Source: Prevotellaceae bacterium UBA4336
GTDB taxonomy: Bacteria; Bacteroidota; Bacteroidia; Bacteroidales; Bacteroidaceae
Assembly (NCBI GenBank): GCA_002394305.1
Contig: DGTM01000034.1
Span: 42,520-84,681 of the forward strand
DNA length: 42,162 bases
Reading direction: 5' to 3'
The translations under genes were made by a program, and so were the position numbers. The notes beneath the pieces were generated by a model, which made no database searches, was not told the origin of the DNA, and was given only the letters and a program-made list of their open reading frames with translations. Below, piece after piece: positions 24,186 to 34,100 of this stretch; position 1 is the stretch's first letter; each line of letters starts with the position of its first letter.

Positions 24186-25712
24186 TCACCCTTCCGGCTG
24201 GTGCTGCGGACGGAGCAGGTCGTTGACGGTCTTGACGGGATTGAAGGTCGAGAGGGGCACTTCCACCATGATGGTGCTCCAGTCGCTCATGGCGCCGTTC
24301 CAAAGGCCAGGCAGCTCCAAAGCTTTTAGTTCCCTGCCATCTTTGCTCTTATACGAAATGAAGCCCGTGGCAGGGTCTACGAAGTCGGGCAAATGGAACT
24401 TCTCACCCTTGTAGTCGCGAATGGCACAGACGAGGTCGACGGGGTTGAAGTGGGTGCTCTGGGTGAACATCTTCATGTAGGCTTCGTTGTCCTTGTCTAT
24501 CTGACTGCTTTCCAAGATTTGCAACGAGACGCTCCCGTCGGGGTTGTAGGCCAGGAAGGGTCCACCACCAGGCTCGCCGACGTTCTTCACCACGCCGCAG
24601 ACGCGTATGGGACGATTGAGCTTCCTGCGGAGGAAGACGGTGAGGTCGGCATCTTCCATTTCCTTCAGGCCCGGCATGTCGCAGCCAAGGGTGTGGCGGA
24701 CAAAGCGGATGATGTCCTCGAGGTCGGCATGACTGTACCTGCCACTGTCCAATAGGCGCAAGTAGGCAAACACCTGCTTCTGTGCCTGGACGAGTATGCC
24801 GGCTATGACTTGCTTCCACAGGACGGTGTCGGCCTTCAGGCGGTCGGGCACTACGTTGTCGATGTTCTTGATGAACACGATGTCGCTCTCCAGGTCGTCG
24901 AGGTTCTGGATGAGTGCTCCGTGCCCGCCCGGACGGAAGAGGAGCTTGCCATCGGCTGTGCGGAAGGGCATGCCCGCCATGTCCACGGCAATAGTGTCTG
25001 TGCTGGGCTTCTGCTCGCTCAGGCTGACCTTGTATGTTATCTTGTACTTGTCTTGCACCTCGGGCAGAACGCGCTCGATGAGCTCCTGGAAGAGTTCGCG
25101 ATGCTCGCTGCTGACTGTGAAGTGCACTGCTGCCTCTCCCCTACTGCTGGCGTAGAGCGCAGCCTCGGTGAGATGTTCCTCCACGGGCGTCTTGGCACAG
25201 TCGTCGTAGGCATGGAACTGCAGCAGTCCCTTGGGCAGCTGTCCGTAGTTCAGGCCGTCGGCGCCAAGCATGCTGGCCACGACAGCCTTGTAGTCTCCCT
25301 CCTCAATGAGGGCATCCACGCCTTTGCCCTCGCAGAGGAAGCAGGCATCGTTCAGGGCATCGAAGAATGCGAAGTTGTGGATGTGGGCAAAGAATGTCTT
25401 CTCGAAATCGGTAGTAGGGACGTCGTAGTCGGCATCGAGGAACTCGAACATATTCTTGAACATGCGACTGGCAGCGCCACTGGCAGGCACAAACTTGGTA
25501 ATGGTGTGCCCCTCTGCCTTATAGTCTTTCCAAGCCTGGACGTAAGCCTCTACCTCTTCCGCCCCGGGGGCAATGATGCCGTTACCCACGGCTGCCGCTC
25601 CACGCAACCTGAGGTAGTCGAACCCCTTGCGGAAACTCTCTAACTGCGCCTCTATCTGCGCTTCGCTGATTCCCTTCTGCTGCATCTGCAGGATGTCTTC
25701 TTTGCTGAACAT
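24186..25712 (-). CDS. DUF4301 family protein
   Basis: The 508-aa protein matches the DUF4301 family, which I know mainly from Bacteroidota and which has no established function. It has no signal peptide or membrane segment, so it is cytoplasmic. FVPASGAASRMFKNMFEF near residues 75-92 resembles the nucleotide-binding loop of sugar nucleotidyltransferases, and LLFRPGGHGALIQNLDDL near 258-275 resembles their sugar/metal region. RPIRVCGVVKNVGEPGGGPF is also well conserved by appearance. It diverges from relA and has its own promoter and terminator. A nucleotidyltransferase-like role is inference. Confidence 0.85.
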   Translation of the reverse strand: MFSKEDILQMQQKGISEAQIEAQLESFRKGFDYLRLRGAAAVGNGIIAPGAEEVEAYVQAWKDYKAEGHTITKFVPASGAASRMFKNMFEFLDADYDVPTTDFEKTFFAHIHNFAFFDALNDACFLCEGKGVDALIEEGDYKAVVASMLGADGLNYGQLPKGLLQFHAYDDCAKTPVEEHLTEAALYASSRGEAAVHFTVSSEHRELFQELIERVLPEVQDKYKITYKVSLSEQKPSTDTIAVDMAGMPFRTADGKLLFRPGGHGALIQNLDDLESDIVFIKNIDNVVPDRLKADTVLWKQVIAGILVQAQKQVFAYLRLLDSGRYSHADLEDIIRFVRHTLGCDMPGLKEMEDADLTVFLRRKLNRPIRVCGVVKNVGEPGGGPFLAYNPDGSVSLQILESSQIDKDNEAYMKMFTQSTHFNPVDLVCAIRDYKGEKFHLPDFVDPATGFISYKSKDGRELKALELPGLWNGAMSDWSTIMVEVPLSTFNPVKTVNDLLRPQHQPEG

Positions 25713-25748
25713 GTCTATGTAGTTTGTTAGTTAATGTCAAATTCTCTA

Positions 25749-25756
25749 CAAAGGTA
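25749..25756 (-). promoter_or_regulatory. DUF4301 gene promoter, -7 element TACCTTTG
   Basis: The minus strand reads TACCTTTG, 36 bp before the ATG at 25712. The -33 region shows no clear TTTG. It faces away from the relA promoter. Confidence 0.55.
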
Positions 25757-25776
25757 CGAAATATTATTTAAAAAGG

Positions 25777-25807
25777 ATTGTTATTTGTCGATTATTTTGT
25801 ACTTTTG
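25777..25807 (+). promoter_or_regulatory. relA promoter, ATTG-N19-TACTTTTG
   Basis: TACTTTTG at 25800-25807 matches TAnnTTTG, with ATTG (25777-25780) 19 bp upstream as a near-consensus -33. The leader to the ATG at 25825 would be about 11 bases. Confidence 0.6.
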
Positions 25808-25824
25808 CATACATAAGATAAATA

Positions 25825-28062
25825 ATGTATCATACGATGGATGCCAATATGTTTTTTACCGACGAGGAACGCGGACGTGCAGAAGCCGCTCAGCGCCAAA
25901 TCTTTGCCATTGCCAGCGATGTCGTCCGCGAAGGCGACGAGGAGAAGCTCCGGGCGTACCTTCGCAGGGCTGCCGAGGCAGGAAAGCTCCAGCGCGACGC
26001 CTTCGGCATCAATCCGATAGTCAAGGACCTGGAGACAGCCATCATCGTAGGCGAAGAGATCGGTCTGTCCAGGGGAACCGTGCTGAGCGTCCTGCTCTGG
26101 TCGATAGTCAAGAGTGGCGCAGCCTGCCTCGACGACATCCGCCGCGACTTCGGCGACGAGGTGGCTAAAATCCTGCACGGGCTGATGCGCATCCGCGAGG
26201 TCTATGCCAAGAGTGCGACCGTCTCCAGCGAGAACTTCCGCAGCCTGCTCGTCACCTTTGCCGAGGACATGCGCGTCATCCTCATCATGATAGCCAACCG
26301 TGTCTGCATCATGCGACAGATAAAGAACACGGAGAATGTCGAAGCCCAGCGAAAGGTCTCGATGGAGGCGGCCTACCTCTATGCGCCCTTGGCACACAAG
26401 CTCGGCCTCTACAAGCTGAAGAGCGAGCTGGAGGACCTCAGCCTGAAGTATCTCGAACACGATGCCTACTACCACATCAAGGAGAAGCTCAACGAGACGA
26501 AACGCAGCCGCGACGCCTACATCGAACGTTTCCTGAAGCCGCTCGACGAGAAGTTGCAGGCGGCAGGGCTGCACTATCACATGAAAGGGCGCACGAAGAG
26601 CATCCACTCCATCTGGCAGAAGATGCAGAAGCAGCACGTCGACGTCGACGGCGTCTACGACCTCTTTGCCATCCGCATCATTCTCGACTCGGCTCCCGAG
26701 CGCGAGAAGATGGAGTGCTGGCAGGTGTTCAGCATCATCACCGACATGTATCAGAGCAACCCGAAACGCATGCGCGACTGGCTCTCCGTGCCCAAGAGCA
26801 ACGGCTACGAGAGCCTGCACATCACCGTGCTCGGCCCCGAACAGAAGTGGGTGGAGGTGCAAATCCGTACGGAACGCATGGACGACATCGCCGAGCACGG
26901 CCTGGCTGCCCACTGGCGCTACAAAGGCGTGAAGAGCGGACAGAGCGGCGTGGAGGAATGGCTCGCCGGCGTACGAAGTGCCCTGGAGGCTAACGATGAC
27001 GCACAGCTCATGGACCACTTTCGCCTCGACCTGAAGGAAGACGAGGTGTTCGTCTTTACCCCGAAGGGCGATATCTTCAAGCTTCCGATGGGGGCCACCG
27101 TGCTCGACTTCGCCTACCACATCCACTCGAAGGTGGGCAACCAATGCGTCGGAGCCCGCATCGGCGGCAAGAACGTCACCATCCGGCAGAAACTGCAGAG
27201 CGGCGACCAGGTGGAAATCCTGACAAACAGCAACCAGACTCCCAAGCAGGACTGGCTGAACATCGTCACCACGACACGGGCCAGGGCTAAAGTCCGGCAG
27301 AGCCTCAAGGAGATGGAGAGCAGCCAGGCACTCCTTGCCAAGGAGGAGCTGGAACGCAAGATGAAGAACAAGAAGCTGGACTACGAGGAACCCGTCCTGA
27401 TGCACACCATGACGAAGCTCGGCTACCGCATCGTCACAGAGTTCTACGCAGCTCTGGCCGATGGCAAGCTCGAAATGAACGAGGTGCTCGAAGCCTACGC
27501 CCAGCAGCAACGCTTCGACCACGGCGAGGCCGAGAAGACCGTTCCTACACAAAGCGCTGACCAGTTCGTGATGCAGACAGAACAGGGAGCTTGGGGCAAG
27601 GGGCAAGGAGCAAGTTCCGACGTCCTCGTCATCGACCAGAACCTGAAGGGCATCGACTTCCAGATGGCACGGTGCTGCCAACCCGTCTATGGCGACGATG
27701 TCTTCGGCTTCGTCACCAGCGGCGGCGGCATCAAGATACATCGCGAGAACTGCCCCAACGCGCCCCAGCTGCGCCAACGCTTCGGCTACCGCATCGTCAA
27801 AGCCAAGTGGGCGGGCAAGCGCGGCACGCAGTACCCCATCACCCTACGTGTCATCGGCAACGACGACATCGGCATCGTCAACAACATCACCAACATCATC
27901 AGCAAGGAAGAGAAGGTGCTGCTCCGCAGCATCAGCATCGACAGCCACGACGGCCTCTTCAGCGGTACCCTCACCGTTATGCTCGATGACATCAGCCGCC
28001 TGCAACAAATCATCAAGAAGCTCCGGACGGTAAAAGGCGTCAAGAACATATCAAGAAGCTGA
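25825..28062 (+). CDS. relA: RelA/SpoT family (p)ppGpp synthetase with a degenerate hydrolase domain
   Basis: The 745-aa protein makes (p)ppGpp in the stringent response. Layout: HD-type domain (about 30-200), synthetase (about 240-360, with GRTKSIHSIWQKM, VYDLFAIRII, EVQIRTERMDDIAEHGLAAHWRYK), TGS (VFVFTPKGDIFKLPMG), a helical region with MARCCQPVYGDDV, and a C-terminal ACT domain. The hydrolase site is lost: Asn63 in INPIV (normal HP), LLWSIVKS at 90-97 in place of LLHDVVED, and Asn158 in IANRV in place of Asp. So it should synthesise but not degrade the alarmone. A simple repeat lies in a linker near residue 595. Four bases before the ATG nothing resembles a Shine-Dalgarno site. Confidence 0.93.
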   Translation: MYHTMDANMFFTDEERGRAEAAQRQIFAIASDVVREGDEEKLRAYLRRAAEAGKLQRDAFGINPIVKDLETAIIVGEEIGLSRGTVLSVLLWSIVKSGAACLDDIRRDFGDEVAKILHGLMRIREVYAKSATVSSENFRSLLVTFAEDMRVILIMIANRVCIMRQIKNTENVEAQRKVSMEAAYLYAPLAHKLGLYKLKSELEDLSLKYLEHDAYYHIKEKLNETKRSRDAYIERFLKPLDEKLQAAGLHYHMKGRTKSIHSIWQKMQKQHVDVDGVYDLFAIRIILDSAPEREKMECWQVFSIITDMYQSNPKRMRDWLSVPKSNGYESLHITVLGPEQKWVEVQIRTERMDDIAEHGLAAHWRYKGVKSGQSGVEEWLAGVRSALEANDDAQLMDHFRLDLKEDEVFVFTPKGDIFKLPMGATVLDFAYHIHSKVGNQCVGARIGGKNVTIRQKLQSGDQVEILTNSNQTPKQDWLNIVTTTRARAKVRQSLKEMESSQALLAKEELERKMKNKKLDYEEPVLMHTMTKLGYRIVTEFYAALADGKLEMNEVLEAYAQQQRFDHGEAEKTVPTQSADQFVMQTEQGAWGKGQGASSDVLVIDQNLKGIDFQMARCCQPVYGDDVFGFVTSGGGIKIHRENCPNAPQLRQRFGYRIVKAKWAGKRGTQYPITLRVIGNDDIGIVNNITNIISKEEKVLLRSISIDSHDGLFSGTLTVMLDDISRLQQIIKKLRTVKGVKNISRS
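27596..27613 (+). repeat. Simple repeat in relA, identical 18-mer in tilS
   Basis: GCAAGGGGCAAGGAGCAA has a 7-base period (GCAAGGR). It lies inside relA, coding GKGQGA in a variable linker. The identical 18-mer recurs at 28436-28453 inside tilS. Confidence 0.8.
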
Positions 28063-28075
28063 AATCTTCTTTGAG

Positions 28076-29374
28076 CTATTGCTCGCCAATGCAGGTCAGC
28101 TTCAGGATGTGCCGTGTGTTCTTGCCGACACGGAAACGGTTGTCGCTGCGATGACCTATCAGCCAAATGATGTCGCCGCCACAGGTGGCAACGAACTGCC
28201 CGGCCTTCTGCAAGCGGTTCACCTTGCAGTCGGTGAGGTAATCACTTACCAACTTACGCCCCTTCATGCCAAAGGGAACAAAGGCATCGCCCCTGCGAAC
28301 GGGACGAACCTCTATGGGTCCGCCAAGCAGGTCTGCATCGAAGTAGGCAATGTGCGGACCGGTCTCACCGATGCAGGGGACAGTCTCCTGCTGCAACTTG
28401 GGCAGAAGGCTTGCCTCGTCTCCGGGGAGAGAGGAGCAAGGGGCAAGGAGCAAAGCGTCGCGGTCGCGAAGAACAGTAAAGTCACGCGAATGCCACATCC
28501 TGCCGGTTTCCGACTCTGCCGCCCTCAGCATCTCTTCCTCCTGTGCGCCGTTGAAGCCTCTGTCTGCAAGCCATTCGTGCAGCAAAGTCCTGGAGGAAAG
28601 GGCCCGAAGTGGGAACGCGTTGTCCGTGATGCCTGACTCAGCGAAGGCGCTATCTATACCTTTTACATAATAAGGCAGGCTGTGACGCACGTTGTCGCAG
28701 GCACGACACAAGTGTTCGACGGCAGCCGGGTTGATGTCGCGAAGCAAGGGGACAACGTCGAGGCGGAGACGATTGCGAAGGGCATCGCGCTCGTTGTTGG
28801 TGCTGTCGGTAACGAAGGTTTGGTTGCGGCTCTCAAGATAATGGAGAATCTCCTGGCGACTGAGACAAAGAAGCGGACGGATGATGCCGTTGTGCCGAGG
28901 AAGCATGCCTGCCATTCCGCGCAATCCTGTGCCACGAAGCAGATTGAGAAGGAGTGTCTCTGCCTGGTCGTCGAGATGATGGGCTACGGCAACAAGGTTC
29001 TGGCAGCCAGGGGAGCGGAGGAAAGAGCGGAACCAGTCGTAGCGGAGGTCGCGTGCTGCCATCTCGATGCTGATGCCGCGCCGACGGGCATCCTCCCTCG
29101 TGTCGAAATGCTTTACCGAGAGGGGCACGCTTTGCTGCCTGCAAAGCTCCTCGACGAAAGCCTGGTCGCGGTCCGACTCTGCGCCACGCAGATGGAAGTT
29201 GCAATGCAGGGCATGAAGCCTGAAGCCCAGTTCCTTCAGGAGGAGCAGCAAGGCCGTGGAGTCAGCGCCTCCGCTAAGGCCGACGAGCACAAGTGGAGCC
29301 TGCTCTGCTTCCGTGGCGGACGAGGGGAGACGAAGTCCCACCTCGCGCTCGATGAATGCGCGTAATTTCTTCAT
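28076..29374 (-). CDS. tilS: tRNA(Ile)-lysidine synthetase TilS
   Basis: TilS attaches lysine to C34 of the CAU-anticodon isoleucine tRNA so that it reads AUA. The PP-loop SGGADS lies at 34-39 of the 432-aa protein, followed by HCNFHLRGAESDRDQ, HHLDDQAETLLLNLLRGTG and RPLL, all typical of the N-terminal ATPase domain. The C-terminal part has the TilS domain (VRPVRRGDAFVPFGMKGRKLVSDYL). I start at the ATG (29374) with GAGGG just upstream; a GTG at 29389 would add five residues. It follows recN by about 20 bases and ends 13 bp from the relA stop. The repeat shared with relA codes for LLAPCSSL in a variable loop near residue 310. Confidence 0.95.
   Translation of the reverse strand: MKKLRAFIEREVGLRLPSSATEAEQAPLVLVGLSGGADSTALLLLLKELGFRLHALHCNFHLRGAESDRDQAFVEELCRQQSVPLSVKHFDTREDARRRGISIEMAARDLRYDWFRSFLRSPGCQNLVAVAHHLDDQAETLLLNLLRGTGLRGMAGMLPRHNGIIRPLLCLSRQEILHYLESRNQTFVTDSTNNERDALRNRLRLDVVPLLRDINPAAVEHLCRACDNVRHSLPYYVKGIDSAFAESGITDNAFPLRALSSRTLLHEWLADRGFNGAQEEEMLRAAESETGRMWHSRDFTVLRDRDALLLAPCSSLPGDEASLLPKLQQETVPCIGETGPHIAYFDADLLGGPIEVRPVRRGDAFVPFGMKGRKLVSDYLTDCKVNRLQKAGQFVATCGGDIIWLIGHRSDNRFRVGKNTRHILKLTCIGEQ
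28436..28453. repeat. Simple repeat in tilS, identical 18-mer in relA
   Basis: GCAAGGGGCAAGGAGCAA lies here inside tilS on the antisense strand, exactly 840 bp from the identical copy in relA. The flanking AGGAGCAAGG extends the 7-base pattern. Confidence 0.8.
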
Positions 29375-29395
29375 TCCCTCATTATTCACCTTTCA

Positions 29396-31066
29396 TTATT
29401 CATTCAGGAGTTGTCGGGCGTTCTCCAGGGCAGCTTCGGTGAGAGTGCTGCCGCTGAGCATGTGGGCTATCTCGGTGACGCGGCGCTCTGGGTCGAGCTG
29501 AACGATATGCGAGAGGGTGCGCCCCGATTTGTCCTCCTTGTAGACAAGGTAGTGTGCATTGCCCTTCGCTGCAATCTGCGGAAGATGGGTGATGGCGAGC
29601 ACCTGTCCGCCACTGTTGCACATCTGCTGCATGATTTGCGCCATAGAGCTTGCCACCTTGCCGCTTACGCCGGTGTCAATCTCGTCGAAGATAATCGTGG
29701 GCAGATGCGTCTGCCGACTGGTCAGTGCCTTCAGGGCGAGCATCACACGAGACATCTCGCCGCCGCTCGCCACGTCGGCCAACGCCCTGGGCGCTATGCT
29801 CTTATTGGCCGAGAAGAGGAAGGTGACGACGTCCGTTCCCATTGGCAGAAGCTCATCGGACTTCGTGACGCTTGCGCTGAAGCGAGCCGCAGGCATATCC
29901 ATCGCCACGAGTGTCTCCTGGATGAGCTTCTCCACCTGCTTGGCAGCCTTCGCCCGACCGGCGGAGAGCTTTGCGGCAAGCTTTGTGGCCTGCTCCGTTT
30001 CGGCGACTATCTGCTGCTGAAGGGCCAGGATGCTGTCGGCCGAGTCTGTCAGTGAATCCAACTGCGAACGAATGTCGGCGGCAATGCTGATGAGTTCCTC
30101 TGCCGAACCTGCGCGATGCTTCTGTTCGAGGGCATAGAGTTTGTCCAGCCGCTCCGTGACCTGCTGCAGGCGTTGGGGGTTGTACTCCACGTCTTCTGCC
30201 TGGCGGCTGATGTCGTCGGCAATGTCGCGCACTTCGATGCTGACGCTTTCCAGACGTTCCAGATATTCCTTGATGGCAGGATAGACGCGCACTATCTGCT
30301 GCATCGACTGGCACACATGGCGCAGGGAATCGGTGATGCCTGCCGTCTCGTCTGCATCGCCGTCGAACAGCCCGGTGATGCCGGAAAGTGCCATCTTTAT
30401 CTCTTCCGCATGCGAGAGTGCGCTCTGCAACTGGCTCAGCTCTTCGTCCTCGCCGGGCTGCGGGTTGAACTCGTCGAGCTGGTCGAGCTGGAAGCGCAGA
30501 TAGTCCTCGTCGCCCTGCCGTTTTGCCAAGTCATCCTCTGCCTGCAGGAGCTGTCGGCGGGCCTCCACAAGACGGGCATAGCAATCGCGATACTGACGGA
30601 GCAGGTCGGAGTGACCGGCAACGGTATCGATGATGCCGAGCTGGAAGGTGGGGTTCTCGAGCAGGAGGTTGCTGTGCTGCGAATGTATGTCGAGCAGCCG
30701 GAGGGCTATCTGTCGCAGAGTGGCAACGCTGACCGGACTGTCGTTGACGAAGGCACGGCTCTTGCCAGCTGCCGTCACTTCGCGACGCAGGATGCACTCC
30801 GCTGGCTCATAGTCGAGGCCGTTCTCCTCGAAAAGCGGCTGCATGCCGTAGCCTTCGATGCTGAAGATGCCTTCCACGGCACACTTTGCCGCGCCGGGCA
30901 TGATGCTCGCCGAGTCGGCCCGCCCCCCCATGAGCAAGCCCAGGGCGCCGAGGATGATGGACTTGCCGGCACCTGTCTCGCCGGTCATGACCGAGAAGCC
31001 CGGCTGCAGGTCGATGTCGAGTGCCTCGATGAGAACGTAGTTACTGATGGTCAGATGGCTTAGCAT
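29396..31066 (-). CDS. recN: DNA repair protein RecN
   Basis: RecN is an SMC-like ATPase that works on double-strand breaks with RecA. The 556-aa length is normal. The N-terminus MLSHLTISNYVLIEALDIDL leads to Walker A GETGAGKS (29-36). Long coiled coils (about 150-210 and 270-370) flank a short hinge. The C-terminal ATPase half has VASGGEMSRVMLALK (signature) and TIIFDEIDTGVSGK (Walker B). It lies between mfd and tilS, all on the minus strand; mfd and recN together form a DNA-repair group. The leader ahead of its ATG holds a duplicated 22-bp AT-rich sequence. Confidence 0.96.
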   Translation of the reverse strand: MLSHLTISNYVLIEALDIDLQPGFSVMTGETGAGKSIILGALGLLMGGRADSASIMPGAAKCAVEGIFSIEGYGMQPLFEENGLDYEPAECILRREVTAAGKSRAFVNDSPVSVATLRQIALRLLDIHSQHSNLLLENPTFQLGIIDTVAGHSDLLRQYRDCYARLVEARRQLLQAEDDLAKRQGDEDYLRFQLDQLDEFNPQPGEDEELSQLQSALSHAEEIKMALSGITGLFDGDADETAGITDSLRHVCQSMQQIVRVYPAIKEYLERLESVSIEVRDIADDISRQAEDVEYNPQRLQQVTERLDKLYALEQKHRAGSAEELISIAADIRSQLDSLTDSADSILALQQQIVAETEQATKLAAKLSAGRAKAAKQVEKLIQETLVAMDMPAARFSASVTKSDELLPMGTDVVTFLFSANKSIAPRALADVASGGEMSRVMLALKALTSRQTHLPTIIFDEIDTGVSGKVASSMAQIMQQMCNSGGQVLAITHLPQIAAKGNAHYLVYKEDKSGRTLSHIVQLDPERRVTEIAHMLSGSTLTEAALENARQLLNE

Positions 31067-31072
31067 GATGTT

Positions 31073-31117
31073 AGTTCAACGTTAGTAAATTCAATGTTCA
31101 AGGTTAGTAAATTCAAA
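31073..31117 (-). repeat. Two tandem 22-bp AT-rich units in the recN leader
   Basis: TTAGTAAATTCAA occurs at 31082 and 31104 on the plus strand, exactly 22 bp apart, each with a TTCAA-rich flank. The two copies fill the gap between the mfd stop and the recN ATG. Confidence 0.75.
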
Positions 31118-31118
31118 G

Positions 31119-34100
31119 CTAACTGTCGGCTATCTTCTTCAGGAGGGCAACGGCTCCGCTGATGTCGTTGACCTCATCGACGAGCAGGTTTATCTTGCTC
31201 TTGTCCTGCTTGAAGTGGCAGCGGTAGGCGTTGGCTTTCGCAAAGTCGACGATTTGCCCGAAGATGCGCCCGTCGTAGAAGGGATTGTTGTCGTCCGGCC
31301 CGAAGAAGAGGCGCATGTGTCCTGCCTTCAGGACGATGCGTTCGCAGCCGAAGTGTTTGCCGAGCCGACGCAGAGTGACGACCTTCAGCAGGTCCTCGGC
31401 CTCCCGGGGGAGCGGCCCGAAGCGGTCGACGAGCCGCGAGCGGAAGCGGTCGACGTCCTCGTCGCGCTCCATAGCGTCGAGCTCGCGGTAGAGGAGCATG
31501 CGCTCGCTGCTGGTGGGCACATAGTCTTCGCTGAAGTACATGGGCAGGTTGCTGTCCAGCTGGCACTCGTCCACCACGCTGGTGCTCTCCACGACCTTTC
31601 CTTCCTTCACCTCCTCGGCATAGAGTTCGTGGAACTCTTCGTTGCGCAGTTCGGTGACGGCTTGAGTGAGAATCTTCTGGTAAGTCTCGTAGCCCAGGTC
31701 GGCGATGAAGCCGCTCTGTTCGGCTCCGAGCAGGTTGCCCGCCCCGCGGATGTCGAGGTCCTGCATGGCGATGTGGATGCCGCTGCCCAGGTCGCTGAAG
31801 TTCTCGATGGCCTGCAGCCGGCGGCGTGCCTCGGTGTTGAGGGCGGAAAGCGGCGGCGCAAGCAGGTAGCAGAAGGCCTTCTTGTTGGAACGCCCCACGC
31901 GACCGCGCATCTGGTGGAGGTCGGAAAGCCCGTAGTTGTGGGCTCCGTTGATGATGATGGTGTTGGCGTTGGGGATGTCCAGTCCGCTCTCGATGATGGT
32001 GGTGGAGACGAGGACGTCGTAGTCATAGTCGGCGAAGGCCAGCATGACCTTCTCCAGCTCCTCGGGGGGCATCTGCCCGTGGGCAACGGCAACGCGGGCA
32101 TCGGGGACGTGCTTACGGATGAGCTCGGCAAGCTCCGGGAGCTGGCTGATGCGGTTGTTGACGAGGAAGACCTGTCCGCTGCGACTCATCTCGAAGCCGA
32201 CGGCCTCGGCTATGACTTCGGCACTGAACGCAGCTATCTGCGTCTGGATGGGATAGCGGTTGGGCGGAGGCGTCTGAATGACGGAGAGGTCGCGGGCTCC
32301 CATGAGGGAGAACTGCAGGGTGCGCGGGATGGGCGTGGCGGTCAGGGTCAGAGTGTCGACGTTGGTCTTCAGCTGGCGAAGCTTTTCCTTCGTCGACACG
32401 CCGAACTTCTGTTCCTCGTCGATGATGAGCAGGCCGAGGTCCTTGAAGTGCACGGACTTGCCGATGAGCTTGTGTGTGCCGATGACGATGTTCACCGAGC
32501 CGTCCTTCAGTCCCTCGAGCACTTGCTTTGCCTTCTGCGGCGAGCGGGCGCGGGTCAGGTACTCTATCTTGACGGGAAAGTCCTTCAGGCGGCTGGTGAA
32601 GGTGCGGAAGTGCTGGTAGGCAAGCACGGTGGTCGGCACGAGCACAGCCACCTGCTTGTTGTCGGCACAGGCCTTGAAGGCGGCGCGGACTGCCACCTCC
32701 GTCTTGCCGAAGCCCACGTCGCCGCAGACAAGGCGGTCCATCGGCCGCTGTCGTTCCATGTCGGCCTTGACGTCCTGCGTGGCTTTGAGCTGGTCGGGGG
32801 TGTCCTCGTAGAGGAAGCTGGCCTCCAGCTCGTGCTGCATGAAGCTGTCGCGGCTGAAGGCGAAGCCCTTCTCCTCGCGTCGGCGACTGTAGAGCAGGAT
32901 GAGGTCGCGGGCAATGTCCTTGATTTTCTTCTTCGTGCGCTCCTTCATGCGCTCCCAGGCGCCCGTCCCCAGATGGCTGATGCGCGGCGGCTCGCCTTCC
33001 TTGCCCTTGTACTTCGACACCTTGTGGAGGGCGTGGATGGAGACGTAGACGGTGTCGTCGCCCGAATAGATGATCTTGATGACCTCCTGCACGCTGTCGC
33101 CGTTCTGCATGCGCACCAGACCGCCGAAGCGCCCCACGCCATAGTCGACGTGGACCACGTAGTCGCCCACCTCGAACTGCTGCAGTTCCTTCAGCGTCAG
33201 TGCCACCTTGCCCCCCATCGCGCGTTCGCTGCGCAGGTTGTACTTGTGGAAGCGGTCGAATATCTGATGGTCGGTGTAGAGGCAGACGCGCAGGTCGTCG
33301 TCGCTGAAGCCGCCATGCAGGGTATGGTCGACGGGTGTGAAGCGAATGCCCGTCTCCTTGTCGTGGAAGATGCTCTCCAGCCGGTCGGACTGCTTGCGGC
33401 TGTCGGCCAGCACATAGAGGTCGTAGTCCTGTTCCTGCATCGACTGGAGGGAGGAGATGAGCAGGTCGAAGTTCTTGTGGAAAACTGGCTGCTGGTGAGT
33501 GTGAAACTGGATGAGGGAGGAGGGATTAGGGAGGACGGAGGAGGGATTGAGCTCGATGCGACGGAAGCCCACGACCTTCTCGCGGAAGGCTTCGGGCCTG
33601 ACGAGCAGAGTCTCTGCCTTCAGCTCCTGGCTGTCCTCACCCTGTTCCTGGCTGCTGACGACCATGGCCTGCTGGCTGAACCCCTCGTTGTAGGTGTGCT
33701 CCACGCTTTCGCAAAGGTAGGACAAGTCCTTCAACACGAGGATGGTATCCTGCGGCAGGAAGCTGAGGAAGCTCTCGCGGCTGATGTCCTGGCCGTTCAT
33801 CTCGGGCACTATGGTGACGCGCTGCTGGCGGTCGCGGCTGAGCTGGCTGTGCACCTCGAACGTGCGAATGCTGTCCACCTCGTCGCCAAAGAAGTCGATG
33901 CGGTAAGGCAGTTCACAGGAGAACGACCAGGCGTCGATGATGCTGCCGCGCACGGCAAACTGTCCGGGCTCGTAGACGTAGTCCGTCTTGCGGAAGCCGA
34001 AGCTGAGCAACGTCTCCTGCACAAACATCAGGTCCACCCGCTCGCCCACGCCGAGGCTCAGTGTCTGCTGCTTGAGGCTCTGCTTCGTCACGACCAGCTC

